64,000 bases of DNA from NCBI RefSeq assembly GCF_013385635.1, contig NZ_JACAPR010000001.1, positions 62,001-126,000 on the forward strand, given 5' to 3'. This DNA comes from Pseudomonas gingeri. GTDB lineage: Bacteria; Pseudomonadota; Gammaproteobacteria; Pseudomonadales; Pseudomonadaceae. Both the position numbers and the translations under genes were made by a program. Below the pieces are notes generated by a model. The model worked only from the letters and a program-made list of their open reading frames with translations, was not told the DNA's origin and ran no database searches. Each line of letters begins with the position of its first letter. Position 1 is the stretch's first letter. Shown here one piece after another: positions 21,606 to 30,258 of the stretch.

Positions 21606-23828
21606 ATGAATACCGAAGGACTCAGCGAAGTTGAAGTAAAAGACGCTCAACCGGTGGTCGAGCAGATCGTCGAAACCCCGCCGGAGCTGGAACCCGTGCC
21701 GGTGGTTGCCGAGGCGCCGCATGTGGCGGTGCCGTCGGCGGTGGCGATTCCGAGCCTGGATGACAGCAGCCTGTACATCCACCGCGAGCTGTCGCAGCTG
21801 CAGTTCAATATCCGCGTGCTGGAACAGGCGCTGGATGAGTCCTATCCGTTGCTGGAACGGCTCAAGTTCCTGCTGATCTTCTCCAGCAACCTGGATGAGT
21901 TCTTCGAGATTCGCGTCGCTGGGCTGAAGAAGCAGATCACCTTCGCCCGCGAACAGGCCGGCGCCGACGGCTTGCAGCCGCACCAGGCCCTGGCGCGCAT
22001 CAGCGAGCTGGTCCACGGCCAGGTCGACCGCCAGTACGCGATCCTCAACGACATCCTGTTGCCGGAGCTGGAAAAGCACCAGGTGCGCTTTATCCGTCGC
22101 CGCTACTGGACCACCAAGCTCAAGACTTGGGTGCGCCGCTATTTCCGCGACGAGATCGCGCCGATCATCACGCCCATCGGCCTCGACCCGACGCACCCGT
22201 TCCCGTTGCTGGTGAACAAAAGCCTGAACTTCATCGTCGAGCTCGAGGGTATCGACGCCTTCGGCCGCGACTCCGGCCTGGCGATCATCCCGGCGCCGCG
22301 CCTGCTGCCGAGGATCATCAAGGTACCCGAGGAGGTAGGGGGGGCTGGCGATAACTATGTATTCCTCTCATCGATGATCCACGCGCACGCCGACGACCTG
22401 TTCCAGGGCATGAAGGTCAAGGGCTGCTACCAGTTCCGCCTGACCCGCAACGCCGACCTGGCACTGGATTCCGAGGATGTCGAAGACCTGGCCCGCGCCC
22501 TGCGCGGCGAACTGTTCTCCCGTCGCTACGGCGATGCGGTGCGCCTGGAAGTCGCCGACACCTGCCCGAAACACCTGTCGGACTACCTGCTCAAGCAGTT
22601 CAACCTGGCCGAGACCGAGCTGTACCAGGTCAATGGCCCGGTGAACCTGACCCGGCTGTTCAGCATCACCGGCCTGGACAGTCATCCGGAGCTGCAATAC
22701 ACGCCGTTCACCCCGCAGATCCCCAAGCTGCTGCAGAACAGCGAGAACATCTTCAGTGTGATCAGCAAGCAGGACATTCTGCTGTTGCACCCGTTCGAAT
22801 CCTTTACCCCGGTGGTCGACCTGCTGCGCCAGGCCGCCAAGGACCCGCATGTCCTGGCCGTACGCCAGACCCTGTACCGCAGCGGCGCCAACTCGGAAAT
22901 CGTCGATGCCCTGGTGGATGCCGCGCGCAATGGCAAGGAAGTCACCGCGGTGATCGAATTGCGCGCGCGCTTCGACGAGGAGTCCAACCTGCAACTGGCC
23001 AGCCGCCTGCAAGCGGCCGGAGCGGTAGTGATCTACGGTGTGGTCGGCTTCAAGACCCACGCCAAGATGATGCTGATCCTGCGTCGCGAAGCCGGCGAGA
23101 TCGTCCGCTATGCGCACCTCGGCACCGGTAACTACCACGCCGGCAACGCCCGCTTGTACACCGACTACAGCCTGCTGACTTCCGACGATGCGCTGTGCGA
23201 GGACGTCGGCAAGCTGTTCAGCCAGTTGATCGGCATGGGCAAGACCCTGCGCATGAAGAAACTGCTGCACGCGCCGTTCACCCTGAAGAAGGGCATGCTC
23301 GACATGATTGCCCGGGAAACCCAGTTCGCCGTCGACGGCAAGCCGGCGCACATCATCGCCAAGTTCAACTCGCTGACCGATCCGAAGATCATCCGCGCGC
23401 TGTACAAGGCCAGCCAGTGCGGCGTGCGTATCGACCTGGTGGTGCGTGGCATGTGCTGCCTGCGTCCGGGTATTGCCGGGGTCTCGCACAATATCCACGT
23501 GCGCTCGATCATCGGCCGCTTCCTGGAGCACACCCGGGTGTTCTACTTCCTCAACGGCGGCGAGGAGCAGATGTTCCTGTCCAGTGCCGACTGGATGGAG
23601 CGCAACCTCGACAAGCGCGTCGAGACCTGCTTCCCGGTAGAGGGCAAGAAGTTGATCATGCGGGTCAAGAAAGAGTTGGAAAGTTATCTCACCGATAACA
23701 CCCACAGCTGGAGCCTGCAGTCGGACGGTCGCTACATCCGCAACACGCCGACCGGCAACCAGAACGCCCGCAGCGCCCAGGCAACCCTGCTGGATCGCCT
23801 GAGCAATCCGCTCCTCAGCGTACGTTGA
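21606..23828 (+). CDS. ppk: Polyphosphate kinase 1
   Basis: The 740-residue enzyme reversibly makes inorganic polyphosphate from ATP. The N-terminal ~45 residues are a variable acidic tail, followed by the PPK1 N domain ([19 protein letters not shown]), the head domain, and the two phospholipase-D-like C domains. The phospho-accepting histidine lies in [17 protein letters not shown] and the second in [15 protein letters not shown]. It lies 18 bp after hemB and ends by overlapping the convergent ppx gene by 14 bp. Expression from the Pho promoter upstream of hemB would fit its role in phosphate stress. Confidence 0.97.
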   Translation: MNTEGLSEVEVKDAQPVVEQIVETPPELEPVPVVAEAPHVAVPSAVAIPSLDDSSLYIHRELSQLQFNIRVLEQALDESYPLLERLKFLLIFSSNLDEFFEIRVAGLKKQITFAREQAGADGLQPHQALARISELVHGQVDRQYAILNDILLPELEKHQVRFIRRRYWTTKLKTWVRRYFRDEIAPIITPIGLDPTHPFPLLVNKSLNFIVELEGIDAFGRDSGLAIIPAPRLLPRIIKVPEEVGGAGDNYVFLSSMIHAHADDLFQGMKVKGCYQFRLTRNADLALDSEDVEDLARALRGELFSRRYGDAVRLEVADTCPKHLSDYLLKQFNLAETELYQVNGPVNLTRLFSITGLDSHPELQYTPFTPQIPKLLQNSENIFSVISKQDILLLHPFESFTPVVDLLRQAAKDPHVLAVRQTLYRSGANSEIVDALVDAARNGKEVTAVIELRARFDEESNLQLASRLQAAGAVVIYGVVGFKTHAKMMLILRREAGEIVRYAHLGTGNYHAGNARLYTDYSLLTSDDALCEDVGKLFSQLIGMGKTLRMKKLLHAPFTLKKGMLDMIARETQFAVDGKPAHIIAKFNSLTDPKIIRALYKASQCGVRIDLVVRGMCCLRPGIAGVSHNIHVRSIIGRFLEHTRVFYFLNGGEEQMFLSSADWMERNLDKRVETCFPVEGKKLIMRVKKELESYLTDNTHSWSLQSDGRYIRNTPTGNQNARSAQATLLDRLSNPLLSVR

Positions 23829-25317
23829 GGGTAATACTGACTCGGGTCAGCCACTCCGCTTCCAGCGCGAAGTCGGCCTGAGTCAGCTGGTTCTGCTCCA
23901 GCCAGTCCTTGGGAAACACCACATCCAGGCTATCGCCGTCGGCACGCAAGGTGACCTGCGGCATTTCCTGGGTGCCACGGATGTGATGGAACAGGATCGC
24001 GAAGCGCAGCAGTACGCACAGGCGAATCAGCTTGATGCCTTCATCACCGAATTCGGCGAACTTGTCCTTGGGGATGTTGCGGCGATGGCCGCGCACCAGC
24101 AGTGCCAGCATCTGCTGGTCTTCCCGGGAGAAACCGGCCAGGTCGGAGTGCTCGATCAGGTAGGCGCCATGCTTGTGGTACTGGTAGTGGGCGATATCCA
24201 GGCCGACTTCATGGACCTTCGCCGCCCAGCCCAGCAGTTCCCGCCAGACGCCGTCCTCCAGTTCCCAGTCCTTGGCCACCTGGTCGAAGGCATGGAGGGC
24301 CTTGCGCTCGACCCGAACCGCCTGTTCCTGGTCGACGTGATAACGCTCCATCAGCGAGGTGAGGGTGCGTTCACGGACGTCTTCGTGATGATGGCGACCC
24401 AGCAGGTCGTAGAGTACGCCTTCGCGCAGGGCGCCGTCGCAGTGGTCCATGCGTTGCAGGTCGAGGGCGTCGAAGATCGCTTCGAGAATCGCCAGGCCGG
24501 CCGGGAAGATGGTCCGGCGGTCGGGCTTGATGCCCTCGAAGTCGATTTTCTCGGCATCGCCGAGCTTGAACAGCTTGCGCTTGAGCCAGGCCAGGCCTTC
24601 GGCATTGACCTCGCCGCTGCCGTGGCCGCCGGCCTTCAGGGCCAGGCCGATGGCGCGGATGGTCCCGGAGGAACCGATGGCTTCGTCCCAGGTCAGGCGA
24701 TGCAGGGCATGCTCGATGCTCATGATTTCCAGGCGCGCCGCCGTGTAGGCCTGGGCATAGCGCGCCGGGGTGATCTTGCCGTCGCGGAAATACCGCTGGG
24801 TGTAGCTGACGCAACCCATCTGCAGGCTTTCGCGCAGCAGCGGTTCGAAGCGCTGGCCGATGATGAATTCGGTACTGCCGCCGCCGATATCGGCGACCAG
24901 GCGCTTGCCCGGAGTGTCGGCGAGGGTGTGGGAAACACCGAGGTAGATCAGTCGGGCCTCTTCACGGCCGGAAATGACTTCTACCGGGTGGCCGAGGATT
25001 TCCTCGGCGCGGTGGATGAACTCGGCCCGGTTGCGCGCTTCGCGCAAGGCGTTGGTGCCGACGATCCGCACGGCGCCCAGGGGCATGCCGTTGATCAGTT
25101 GGGCAAAACGTTTCAGGCAATCGAGCCCGCGCTGCATCGATTCTTCGCTGAGCTTGCGCTCTTCATCGATACCGGCGGCCAGCTGAACCTTTTCGCCGAG
25201 CCGCTCCAGAATGCGGATTTCACCGTTCTGGGCCTTGGCCACGACCATGTGGAAGCTGTTCGAGCCCAGGTCGATAGCGGCGATCAGGGAAAGATTCTTG
25301 GCTTGGGAATGCGGCAT
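23815..25317 (-). CDS. ppx: Exopolyphosphatase
   Basis: The 500-residue Ppx/GppA-family enzyme releases terminal phosphate from polyphosphate. The actin-like ATPase motifs are [15 protein letters not shown] (phosphate 1) and [15 protein letters not shown] (phosphate 2), and the SSGTIRAIG region follows. The C-terminal HD-like domain is present ([22 protein letters not shown]). It is convergent with ppk, so the synthesising and degrading enzymes lie tail to tail. The upstream 323-bp region holds a weak Pho-box-like repeat at 25530-25547. Confidence 0.96.
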   Translation of the reverse strand: MPHSQAKNLSLIAAIDLGSNSFHMVVAKAQNGEIRILERLGEKVQLAAGIDEERKLSEESMQRGLDCLKRFAQLINGMPLGAVRIVGTNALREARNRAEFIHRAEEILGHPVEVISGREEARLIYLGVSHTLADTPGKRLVADIGGGSTEFIIGQRFEPLLRESLQMGCVSYTQRYFRDGKITPARYAQAYTAARLEIMSIEHALHRLTWDEAIGSSGTIRAIGLALKAGGHGSGEVNAEGLAWLKRKLFKLGDAEKIDFEGIKPDRRTIFPAGLAILEAIFDALDLQRMDHCDGALREGVLYDLLGRHHHEDVRERTLTSLMERYHVDQEQAVRVERKALHAFDQVAKDWELEDGVWRELLGWAAKVHEVGLDIAHYQYHKHGAYLIEHSDLAGFSREDQQMLALLVRGHRRNIPKDKFAEFGDEGIKLIRLCVLLRFAILFHHIRGTQEMPQVTLRADGDSLDVVFPKDWLEQNQLTQADFALEAEWLTRVSITLNVR

Positions 25318-25640
25318 GGTTGAAGGATCTCGGTCGATAACCCGGCCATCGTGCCACGATCGATCGTCGCCGCCAACGGATGGTGCTTGAGGCGCGGTAG
25401 ACCGCCGGGCTTTTTACCCGTGTAGACAGGAGGGATCAGGGCGATGAGTGGGACTGCTTTTGAAAGGGCTTGGCGTATCTGGAAATTTTTATCAACGGGA
25501 CGATATTAGGTGATTTTTCCTACTGAAATATGACACTTCAGTGACGCAGACAGCGGCAGGAGGGGCGTGCGATGGGGTGTCGCCACGCGGGCGCGTGGCG
25601 ACACCATGGGGATCGGCGGGGAGTCTCTGGCGGTCGGGAT
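25318..25640 (-). other. 323-bp intergenic region between the ABC operon and ppx
   Basis: The region contains, from the right, a perfect 13-bp inverted repeat (25576-25605), a candidate Pho-box-like repeat on the minus strand (GCGTCAC-N4-GTGTCAT at 25547-25530), and a TAATAT hexamer at 25508-25503 that could be the ppx -10. No coding sequence was seen. Confidence 0.4.
25576..25605 (-). terminator. Strong hairpin at the end of the amino-acid ABC operon
   Basis: GGTGTCGCCACGC (25576-25588) and GCGTGGCGACACC (25593-25605) form a perfect 13-bp stem with a 4-nt loop just after the ATPase stop at 25641. No U-run follows on the minus strand, so it may protect the mRNA 3' end or block transcription with Rho rather than act as an intrinsic terminator. 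Confidence 0.5.
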
Positions 25641-26378
25641 TCAGGCTTCCGGTTCCACGGTGCCGATGAAGTTGGCCAGCTCGGCGGTCTGCGGGTTGGC
25701 GAACAGCACCTTCGGATCGCCGATTTCATGGACCTTGCCCTGGTGCATGAACACCAGCTTGTCGCCCACTTCCCGGGCAAAGCGCATTTCGTGGGTGACC
25801 ATGATCAGGGTCATGCCTTCCTTCGCCAACTGGCGCACCACGCTGAGCACCTCATTGACCAGTTCCGGGTCCAGGGCCGAGGTGATCTCGTCGCAGAGCA
25901 GGACTTTCGGCGACATCGCCAGGGCCCGGGCGATGGCTACGCGCTGCTGCTGGCCGCCGGACAGACGATCCGGAAAGGCGTCGAACTTCTCGCCCAGGCC
26001 GACCCGCTCGAGCATTTGTCGCGCCAGGGCGGCGGCCCTGGCCTTGGGCACTTTCTGCACCACCTGGGGCGCGAGCATGACGTTTTCACCGACCGTCAGG
26101 TGCGGGAACAGGTTGAACTGCTGGAACACCATGCCGACCTTCTGGCGCAGGCTGCGCAAGTCGGCGCGGGCGGCGTCGAGGTATTCGCCATCGACCTCGA
26201 TCACCCCGTCGTTGATCGACTCCAGGCCGTTGAGGGTGCGCAGCAGGGTACTTTTGCCCGACCCGCTGCGGCCGATGATCGCGACCACCTGGCCTTCCTC
26301 GACGCTCAGGTCGATGCCTTTGAGCACATGATGGTCGCCGTAGTATTTATGCAGGGCGGAAATTCTAAGAAGCGGCAT
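25641..26378 (-). CDS. Amino-acid ABC transporter, ATP-binding protein (polar amino acid type)
   Basis: The 245-residue ATPase has Walker A GRSGSGKST, signature LSGGQQQRVAIARAL and Walker B KVLLCDEITSALDPE, with the H-loop in VTHEMRFA. It belongs to the GlnQ/HisP subfamily. It overlaps the upstream permease gene by 14 bp (start 26378, permease stop 26365). It should energise uptake through the two permeases encoded upstream in the operon. Confidence 0.93.
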   Translation of the reverse strand: MPLLRISALHKYYGDHHVLKGIDLSVEEGQVVAIIGRSGSGKSTLLRTLNGLESINDGVIEVDGEYLDAARADLRSLRQKVGMVFQQFNLFPHLTVGENVMLAPQVVQKVPKARAAALARQMLERVGLGEKFDAFPDRLSGGQQQRVAIARALAMSPKVLLCDEITSALDPELVNEVLSVVRQLAKEGMTLIMVTHEMRFAREVGDKLVFMHQGKVHEIGDPKVLFANPQTAELANFIGTVEPEA

Positions 26379-27012
26379 GCAGTCTCCTTTCCAGGTAGCG
26401 CGCGCTGAGGGACAGGGGGTAGCACAGCAGGAAGTAGCCGGCGGCTACCAGGCCGTAGACCATGAAGGGTTCGAAGGTGGCGTTGGCGAGCATGCCGCCG
26501 GTCTTGGTCAGTTCGGTGAAGCCGATGATCGAGGTCACGGCCGTGCCCTTGACCACCTGCACCGAAAAGCCCACGGTCGGCGCCACGGCAATACGCAGGG
26601 CCTGCGGCAGGATCACGTAGCGCAGTTGTTCGTACGGATTGAGTGCCAGGCTCGACGAGGCTTCCCACTGGCCGTGGGGAATCGACTCGACGCAGCCGCG
26701 CCAGATCTCCGCCAGGTAGGCGCTGGTGAACAACGTCAGGGCTATCGCCGCCGCCAGCCAGGGCGAGATATCCACCCCGAGCAGGGCCACGCCGAAAAAC
26801 ACCATGAACAATTGCATCAGCAGCGGCGTGCCCTGGAACAGTTCGATATAGGCGCGGGCAAAACCGCGGGCCACGGACTTGTCGGAAATGCGCATGACCA
26901 TGATCAGCAGGCCGATCAGGGCACCGCCGACAAAGGCCACCAGCGACAGCACCAGGGTCCATTGCAGGCCGGCCAGCAGGTTGTTGACGATATCCCGGAA
27001 GGTGAAATCCAT
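26365..27012 (-). CDS. Amino-acid ABC transporter, permease 2 (HisM/GlnP type)
   Basis: The 215-residue inner-membrane protein has about five spans and the EAA loop GQWEASSSLALNPYEQLRYVILPQALR that docks with the ATPase. It starts at 27012 (MDFTFRDIVNNLL), one base overlapping the stop of the first permease (TGATG type). The frame continues upstream to 27081, but that reading lies inside the other permease. It forms the heterodimer partner of the permease at 27012-27677. Confidence 0.93.
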   Translation of the reverse strand: MDFTFRDIVNNLLAGLQWTLVLSLVAFVGGALIGLLIMVMRISDKSVARGFARAYIELFQGTPLLMQLFMVFFGVALLGVDISPWLAAAIALTLFTSAYLAEIWRGCVESIPHGQWEASSSLALNPYEQLRYVILPQALRIAVAPTVGFSVQVVKGTAVTSIIGFTELTKTGGMLANATFEPFMVYGLVAAGYFLLCYPLSLSARYLERRLHAAS

Positions 27013-27677
27013 CAGCGGTTCCTCGCCAGGTAACGGCGCCCGAGCCAGTTCAGCAACTGGCGGATCAACAGGGCCATACACAGGTAGATCAGGGTGGTCA
27101 GGGTGTAGGTCTCAAACGCGCGAAAATTGCGCGACTGAATGAAGTTGGCGGCGAAGCTCAGTTCCTCGGTGGCGATCTGCGAGCAGACCGCCGAGCCGAG
27201 CATGACGATGATGATCTGGCTGCTCAGCGCCGGCCAGACCTTGCCCAGCGCCGGCAGCAGGACCACGTGGCGAAAGGCTTCGAAACGGCTCATCGCCAGG
27301 GCGGCCGCGGCTTCCAGCTGCCCGCGCGGGATCGCCTGGATGCCGGCGCGGATAATCTCCGTGGAATAGGCTCCCAGGTTGATCACCATCGCCAGTACCG
27401 CCGCCTGCCATTCGGAAATCTGCAGCCCCAGGGACGGCAGGCCGAAGAAGATGAAGAACAATTGCACCAGGAACGGCGTGTTGCGGATCAGTTCGACATA
27501 CACGCCGAAGATCGCCGCGAAGGGCTGGATCCGCCAGGCCCTTACCGCTGCGCCGACGATCCCCAGGCTGACCCCGAGCAGGGTGCCGATGGCCGTCAGC
27601 TCCAGGGTGAACAGGGCGCCGCGCAACAGCAGGTCGGCGTTGTGCAGCACCGGCAGGAAGTCGAACTGATAAGCCAT
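27012..27677 (-). CDS. Amino-acid ABC transporter, permease 1 (HisQ type)
   Basis: The 221-residue inner-membrane protein has the same family layout: LTAIGTLLGVSLGIVGAAVRAW in the first spans and the EAA loop GQLEAAAALAMSRFEAFRHVVLLPALG. Two permeases of this kind with one ATPase and one binding protein are the standard polar amino-acid uptake set. It starts 24 bp after the stop of the binding-protein gene. Confidence 0.93.
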   Translation of the reverse strand: MAYQFDFLPVLHNADLLLRGALFTLELTAIGTLLGVSLGIVGAAVRAWRIQPFAAIFGVYVELIRNTPFLVQLFFIFFGLPSLGLQISEWQAAVLAMVINLGAYSTEIIRAGIQAIPRGQLEAAAALAMSRFEAFRHVVLLPALGKVWPALSSQIIIVMLGSAVCSQIATEELSFAANFIQSRNFRAFETYTLTTLIYLCMALLIRQLLNWLGRRYLARNR

Positions 27678-27701
27678 GGAGCGAACCTCGGGAAAACCGG
27701 A

Positions 27702-28487
27702 TCAAAGATCGGCGGGCAGGGGTTGCTTGAGCCAGAGTTGGGCGTTCTTCTCCAGGCTGCCGTCGGCCTTGGCCGCGGCGAGGATCTGGTTCACTTTTTC
27801 CAGCAGGGCCGGCTCGTTCTTGTTCACGCCGACGTAGACCGGGGAATCCTTGAGCTTCACTTTCATCGCCGGAATGCGTTTCGGGTTGCGTTCGGCGATA
27901 GCGACCATCACCACGTTGCCGCTGGCAATCAGGTCGACCTGCTTGGCCAGGTAGGCGGCGATGGTGGTGTTGTTGTCCTCGAAGCGCTTGATGGTCACGC
28001 CCTCGGGGGCCACGGCGGTCAGCTCGATATCCTCGATGGCGCCGCGGGTGACGCTGATGGTCTTGCCCTTGAGGTCATCCACGCCGTTGATCGACGCCTC
28101 GGGCGGGCCGAATACCGCGAGGTAGAAGGGCGCGTAGGCGCGGGAAAAGTCGATGACCTTCTCCCGTTCGGCGTTCTTGCCGAGGCTGGAGATCACCAGG
28201 TCGACCTTGCCGGTGGTGAGGAACGGAATACGGTTGGTGCTGTTGACCGGGATCAGTTCCAGCTTGACCTTGAGCTGGTCGGCCAGCAGTTTCGCGGTGT
28301 CGATATCCAGGCCGCGGGGCTTCATGTCCGGGCCGACCGAGCCGAAGGGCGGGAAGTCCTGGGGGACGGCGACCTTGAGCGTGCCACGGGCAACGACATC
28401 GTCCAGGCCGTTGGCATGGGCGGCTGCCTGGCCCAGCATCAGGCTGGCGAACAGGGCGGTGAGCAGGGCGCTGAAGCCTTTGGTCAT
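27702..28487 (-). CDS. Amino-acid ABC transporter, periplasmic substrate-binding protein
   Basis: The 261-residue protein has a signal peptide (about 1-24) and the SBP_bac_3 fold: RGTLKVAVPQDFPPFGSV, MKPRGLDIDTAKLLADQL, and the VDLVISSLGKNAERE ligand segment where family members carry a carboxylate-binding arginine. The ligand is probably an amino acid or a derivative; the exact one cannot be read. It is the first gene of the leftward operon and is divergent from the GntR gene at 28744, with a 256-bp shared control region. Confidence 0.92.
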   Translation of the reverse strand: MTKGFSALLTALFASLMLGQAAAHANGLDDVVARGTLKVAVPQDFPPFGSVGPDMKPRGLDIDTAKLLADQLKVKLELIPVNSTNRIPFLTTGKVDLVISSLGKNAEREKVIDFSRAYAPFYLAVFGPPEASINGVDDLKGKTISVTRGAIEDIELTAVAPEGVTIKRFEDNNTTIAAYLAKQVDLIASGNVVMVAIAERNPKRIPAMKVKLKDSPVYVGVNKNEPALLEKVNQILAAAKADGSLEKNAQLWLKQPLPADL

Positions 28488-28602
28488 GGCAGATCTCCGA
28501 ATTGAAAAAGGGGATGATTTCTGTCGATCGGTATTGCACAGCTCATGCCAGACTGGCCTGGAACCGCGTTCGCCATGGCTTCAAGGCGCTTTTAATGGTC
28601 TT

Positions 28603-28617
28603 ACTGGTCTGAACAGT
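28603..28617. promoter_or_regulatory. Candidate operator of the FadR/GntR regulator
   Basis: ACTGGTC-T-GAACAGT is a 15-bp palindrome with six of seven arm positions matched, midway between the divergent SBP and GntR genes. A second TGGTCT at 28596-28601 overlaps it as a direct repeat. FadR-type regulators bind TGGT/ACCA-like half sites, so this is the best candidate operator here. Confidence 0.5.
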
Positions 28618-28743
28618 TGGCCGGCTTTTCGCACCGTTATCGAGCATTCGTCGCGGTGACCGAACCACCGCTGGGCGTGACTTGCCGCCCGCCCGCAATA
28701 GCTTTACAACTAGCGCTCCACCGGACCGATCAGCCTGAAAACA

Positions 28744-29445
28744 ATGAATTCGATTTCCCGCGCCGTACCTGAAGTGGCGCTGCAAGCCATCCGTAAACTG
28801 ATCAGCGACGAGGGCTTTGGCCCGGGCGATGCGCTGCCCTCGCAACGCGACCTGGCGGTGCAACTGGGGGTGAGCCGCGCTTCCCTGCGCGAGGCGCTGT
28901 CGTCCCTGAGTGCGCTGGGGGTGATCAGCGTGCAACCGGGCAAGGGCGTGTTTGTCCAGGCGGCGGTAGAGCCGGTGCCGGTGGCCGGCGGCCTGGCCTG
29001 GCCGTTCGCGGCCCAGGCTTCGGCGGAGGACATCTTCCAACTGCGTTATGCCCTCGAAGGGTTCGCGGCGGGACTGGCGGCGGTGACGCTGACGGCAGAC
29101 GAGCTGGATGCCCTGCAGGACAATGTCGACGCCATGCGCGCGCAATTGCGCGCTGGGGATTTCGAGGCCGCGGCGCGCCTGGACTTCGATTTCCACCGGC
29201 GGATCCTGCTGGCCAGCGGCAATCAGGCGATGGCCGGCATTCTCAGTGCCAGTGCCGAGCTGTTCCTGGAGAGCCAGAAGCTACCGTTCATCCGGGCGGA
29301 ACGGGCGATGGAAACCTGGCAGGAGCACCGCAAGATCCTCCGTGCCCTGGCCCGGCGGGCCTGCGGTCCGGCGCAGAAGGCCATGCAGGAGCATGTGCGC
29401 AATGCCGCGTTGCGCACCGGCATCGCCTTTGTCACCCCCGGCTGA
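28744..29445 (+). CDS. FadR-subfamily GntR transcriptional regulator
   Basis: The 233-residue protein has an N-terminal winged helix (about 5-70; GDALPSQRDLAVQLGVSRASLREALSSL) and a C-terminal FCD effector domain (about 90-220) with metal/ligand histidines in DFDFHRRIL and EHRKIL. Members sense small acids or amino acids. The gene is divergent from the amino-acid ABC operon, so it most likely controls that operon and itself through the palindrome between them. REP copies follow its 3' end. Confidence 0.9.
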   Translation: MNSISRAVPEVALQAIRKLISDEGFGPGDALPSQRDLAVQLGVSRASLREALSSLSALGVISVQPGKGVFVQAAVEPVPVAGGLAWPFAAQASAEDIFQLRYALEGFAAGLAAVTLTADELDALQDNVDAMRAQLRAGDFEAAARLDFDFHRRILLASGNQAMAGILSASAELFLESQKLPFIRAERAMETWQEHRKILRALARRACGPAQKAMQEHVRNAALRTGIAFVTPG

Positions 29446-29475
29446 TCGGCGCTCTCACTGCTGAATGCGATCCTT

Positions 29476-29558
29476 GCAGGCGCCCGGCTTGCCAGCGATG
29501 AGGCCCGTGAGACCGCCAAAAGCTTTGCGGGCAAGCCGGGACGCCTGCTCCTGCAGGA
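29476..29558. repeat. Degenerate REP pair downstream of the GntR gene
   Basis: GCCCGGCTTGCCAGCGATGAG (to 29502) and the opposite GCGGGCAAGCCGGG...CTCCTGCAGGA (29527-29558) form a diverged inverted pair between the GntR and trxA genes. Confidence 0.65.
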
Positions 29559-29615
29559 GCCACGTGCTATACCCTGAGTCATGGAACACCATAGTTAGAC
29601 TCAATCATCTGCGGC

Positions 29616-29644
29616 TTCCTGTACGTAGGAAGGACGGCTATGAT
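29616..29644 (+). promoter_or_regulatory. Candidate trxA promoter
   Basis: TTCCTG (29616-29621) and TATGAT (29639-29644) are 17 bp apart. A TTCCT / AGGAA inverted repeat (29616-29631) overlaps the -35. The start of transcription would be near 29651, 33 bp before the trxA ATG. Confidence 0.45.
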
Positions 29645-29683
29645 GGGCAACGTTTTTTTTGGCTCACAACTCCGGAGACATCC

Positions 29684-30013
29684 ATGAGCAGCGATCTTAT
29701 CAAGCACGTCACCGACGCGAGCTTTGAAGCAGAAGTCCTGAAGGCTGAAGGCCCTGTACTGGTCGACTACTGGGCTGAGTGGTGCGGTCCGTGCAAAATG
29801 ATCGCACCTGTCCTGGACGATATCGCCAGCACCTACGAAGGCAAGCTGACCATCGCCAAGCTGAACATCGACGACAACCAGGAAACCCCGGCCAAGCACG
29901 GCGTGCGTGGTATCCCGACGCTGATGCTGTTCAAGAACGGCAACGTCGAGGCGACCAAGGTCGGCGCCCTGTCGAAGTCGCAGCTGCAAGCTTTCCTCGA
30001 CGCCAACATCTGA
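29684..30013 (+). CDS. trxA: Thioredoxin 1
   Basis: The 109-residue cytoplasmic protein has the redox site W33-C34-G-P-C37-K and the cis-proline loop [11 protein letters not shown]. It reduces disulfides in ribonucleotide reductase, PAPS reductase, peroxidases and others. The length fits the family (108-109). The ATG at 29684 has CCGGAG about 8 bp upstream. It is a single gene closed by a strong terminator at 30032-30062, and rho follows as in other pseudomonads. Confidence 0.97.
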   Translation: MSSDLIKHVTDASFEAEVLKAEGPVLVDYWAEWCGPCKMIAPVLDDIASTYEGKLTIAKLNIDDNQETPAKHGVRGIPTLMLFKNGNVEATKVGALSKSQLQAFLDANI

Positions 30014-30031
30014 GCATCGTTTGGCTGTCAT

Positions 30032-30062
30032 GAAAAAGCCCCGCAAATTGCGGGGCTTTTTC
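30032..30062 (+). terminator. Rho-independent terminator of trxA
   Basis: AAAAAGCCCCGCA-AAT-TGCGGGGCTTTTTC forms a perfect GC-rich stem flanked by A5 and T5, right after the trxA stop. The symmetric A/T runs allow it to work on both strands. Confidence 0.93.
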
Positions 30063-30074
30063 GTAAAAAGGGGC

Positions 30075-30258
30075 TAGACGCTCCGAAACCCAGGTGTTAC
30101 ATTCGGCCCCGCACTGGTTTCTCCACTGCCCCCTGCAAGCCGTCGCCGACGCTCTCCTTTTCGAACAAGTACGCGATCCTGTCGCCTTCTCCGCGGCGCG
30201 GCCTCATTAAGCCAAAAGCTTAATTTCCCCCCTCCATAAATGATTACGTCATTCCTAT
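30075..30258 (+). promoter_or_regulatory. C-rich rho leader (Pseudomon-Rho type 5' UTR)
   Basis: A TAGACG/TTACAT promoter-like pair (30075-30080, 30097-30102) precedes a long leader. It is C-rich and G-poor around 30103-30160 and contains a perfect hairpin, TTAAGC-CAAAA-GCTTAA at 30207-30223. A conserved RNA named Pseudomon-Rho has been described in 5' UTRs of Pseudomonas rho genes; this region is the expected place. The C-rich stretch would also suit Rho loading and autoregulation. Confidence 0.55.

Noticed and set aside
22368..23705. Long minus-strand open frame opposite ppk
   Set aside because: It has shadow composition (V, Q, A, H) and overlaps the full length of a certain gene.
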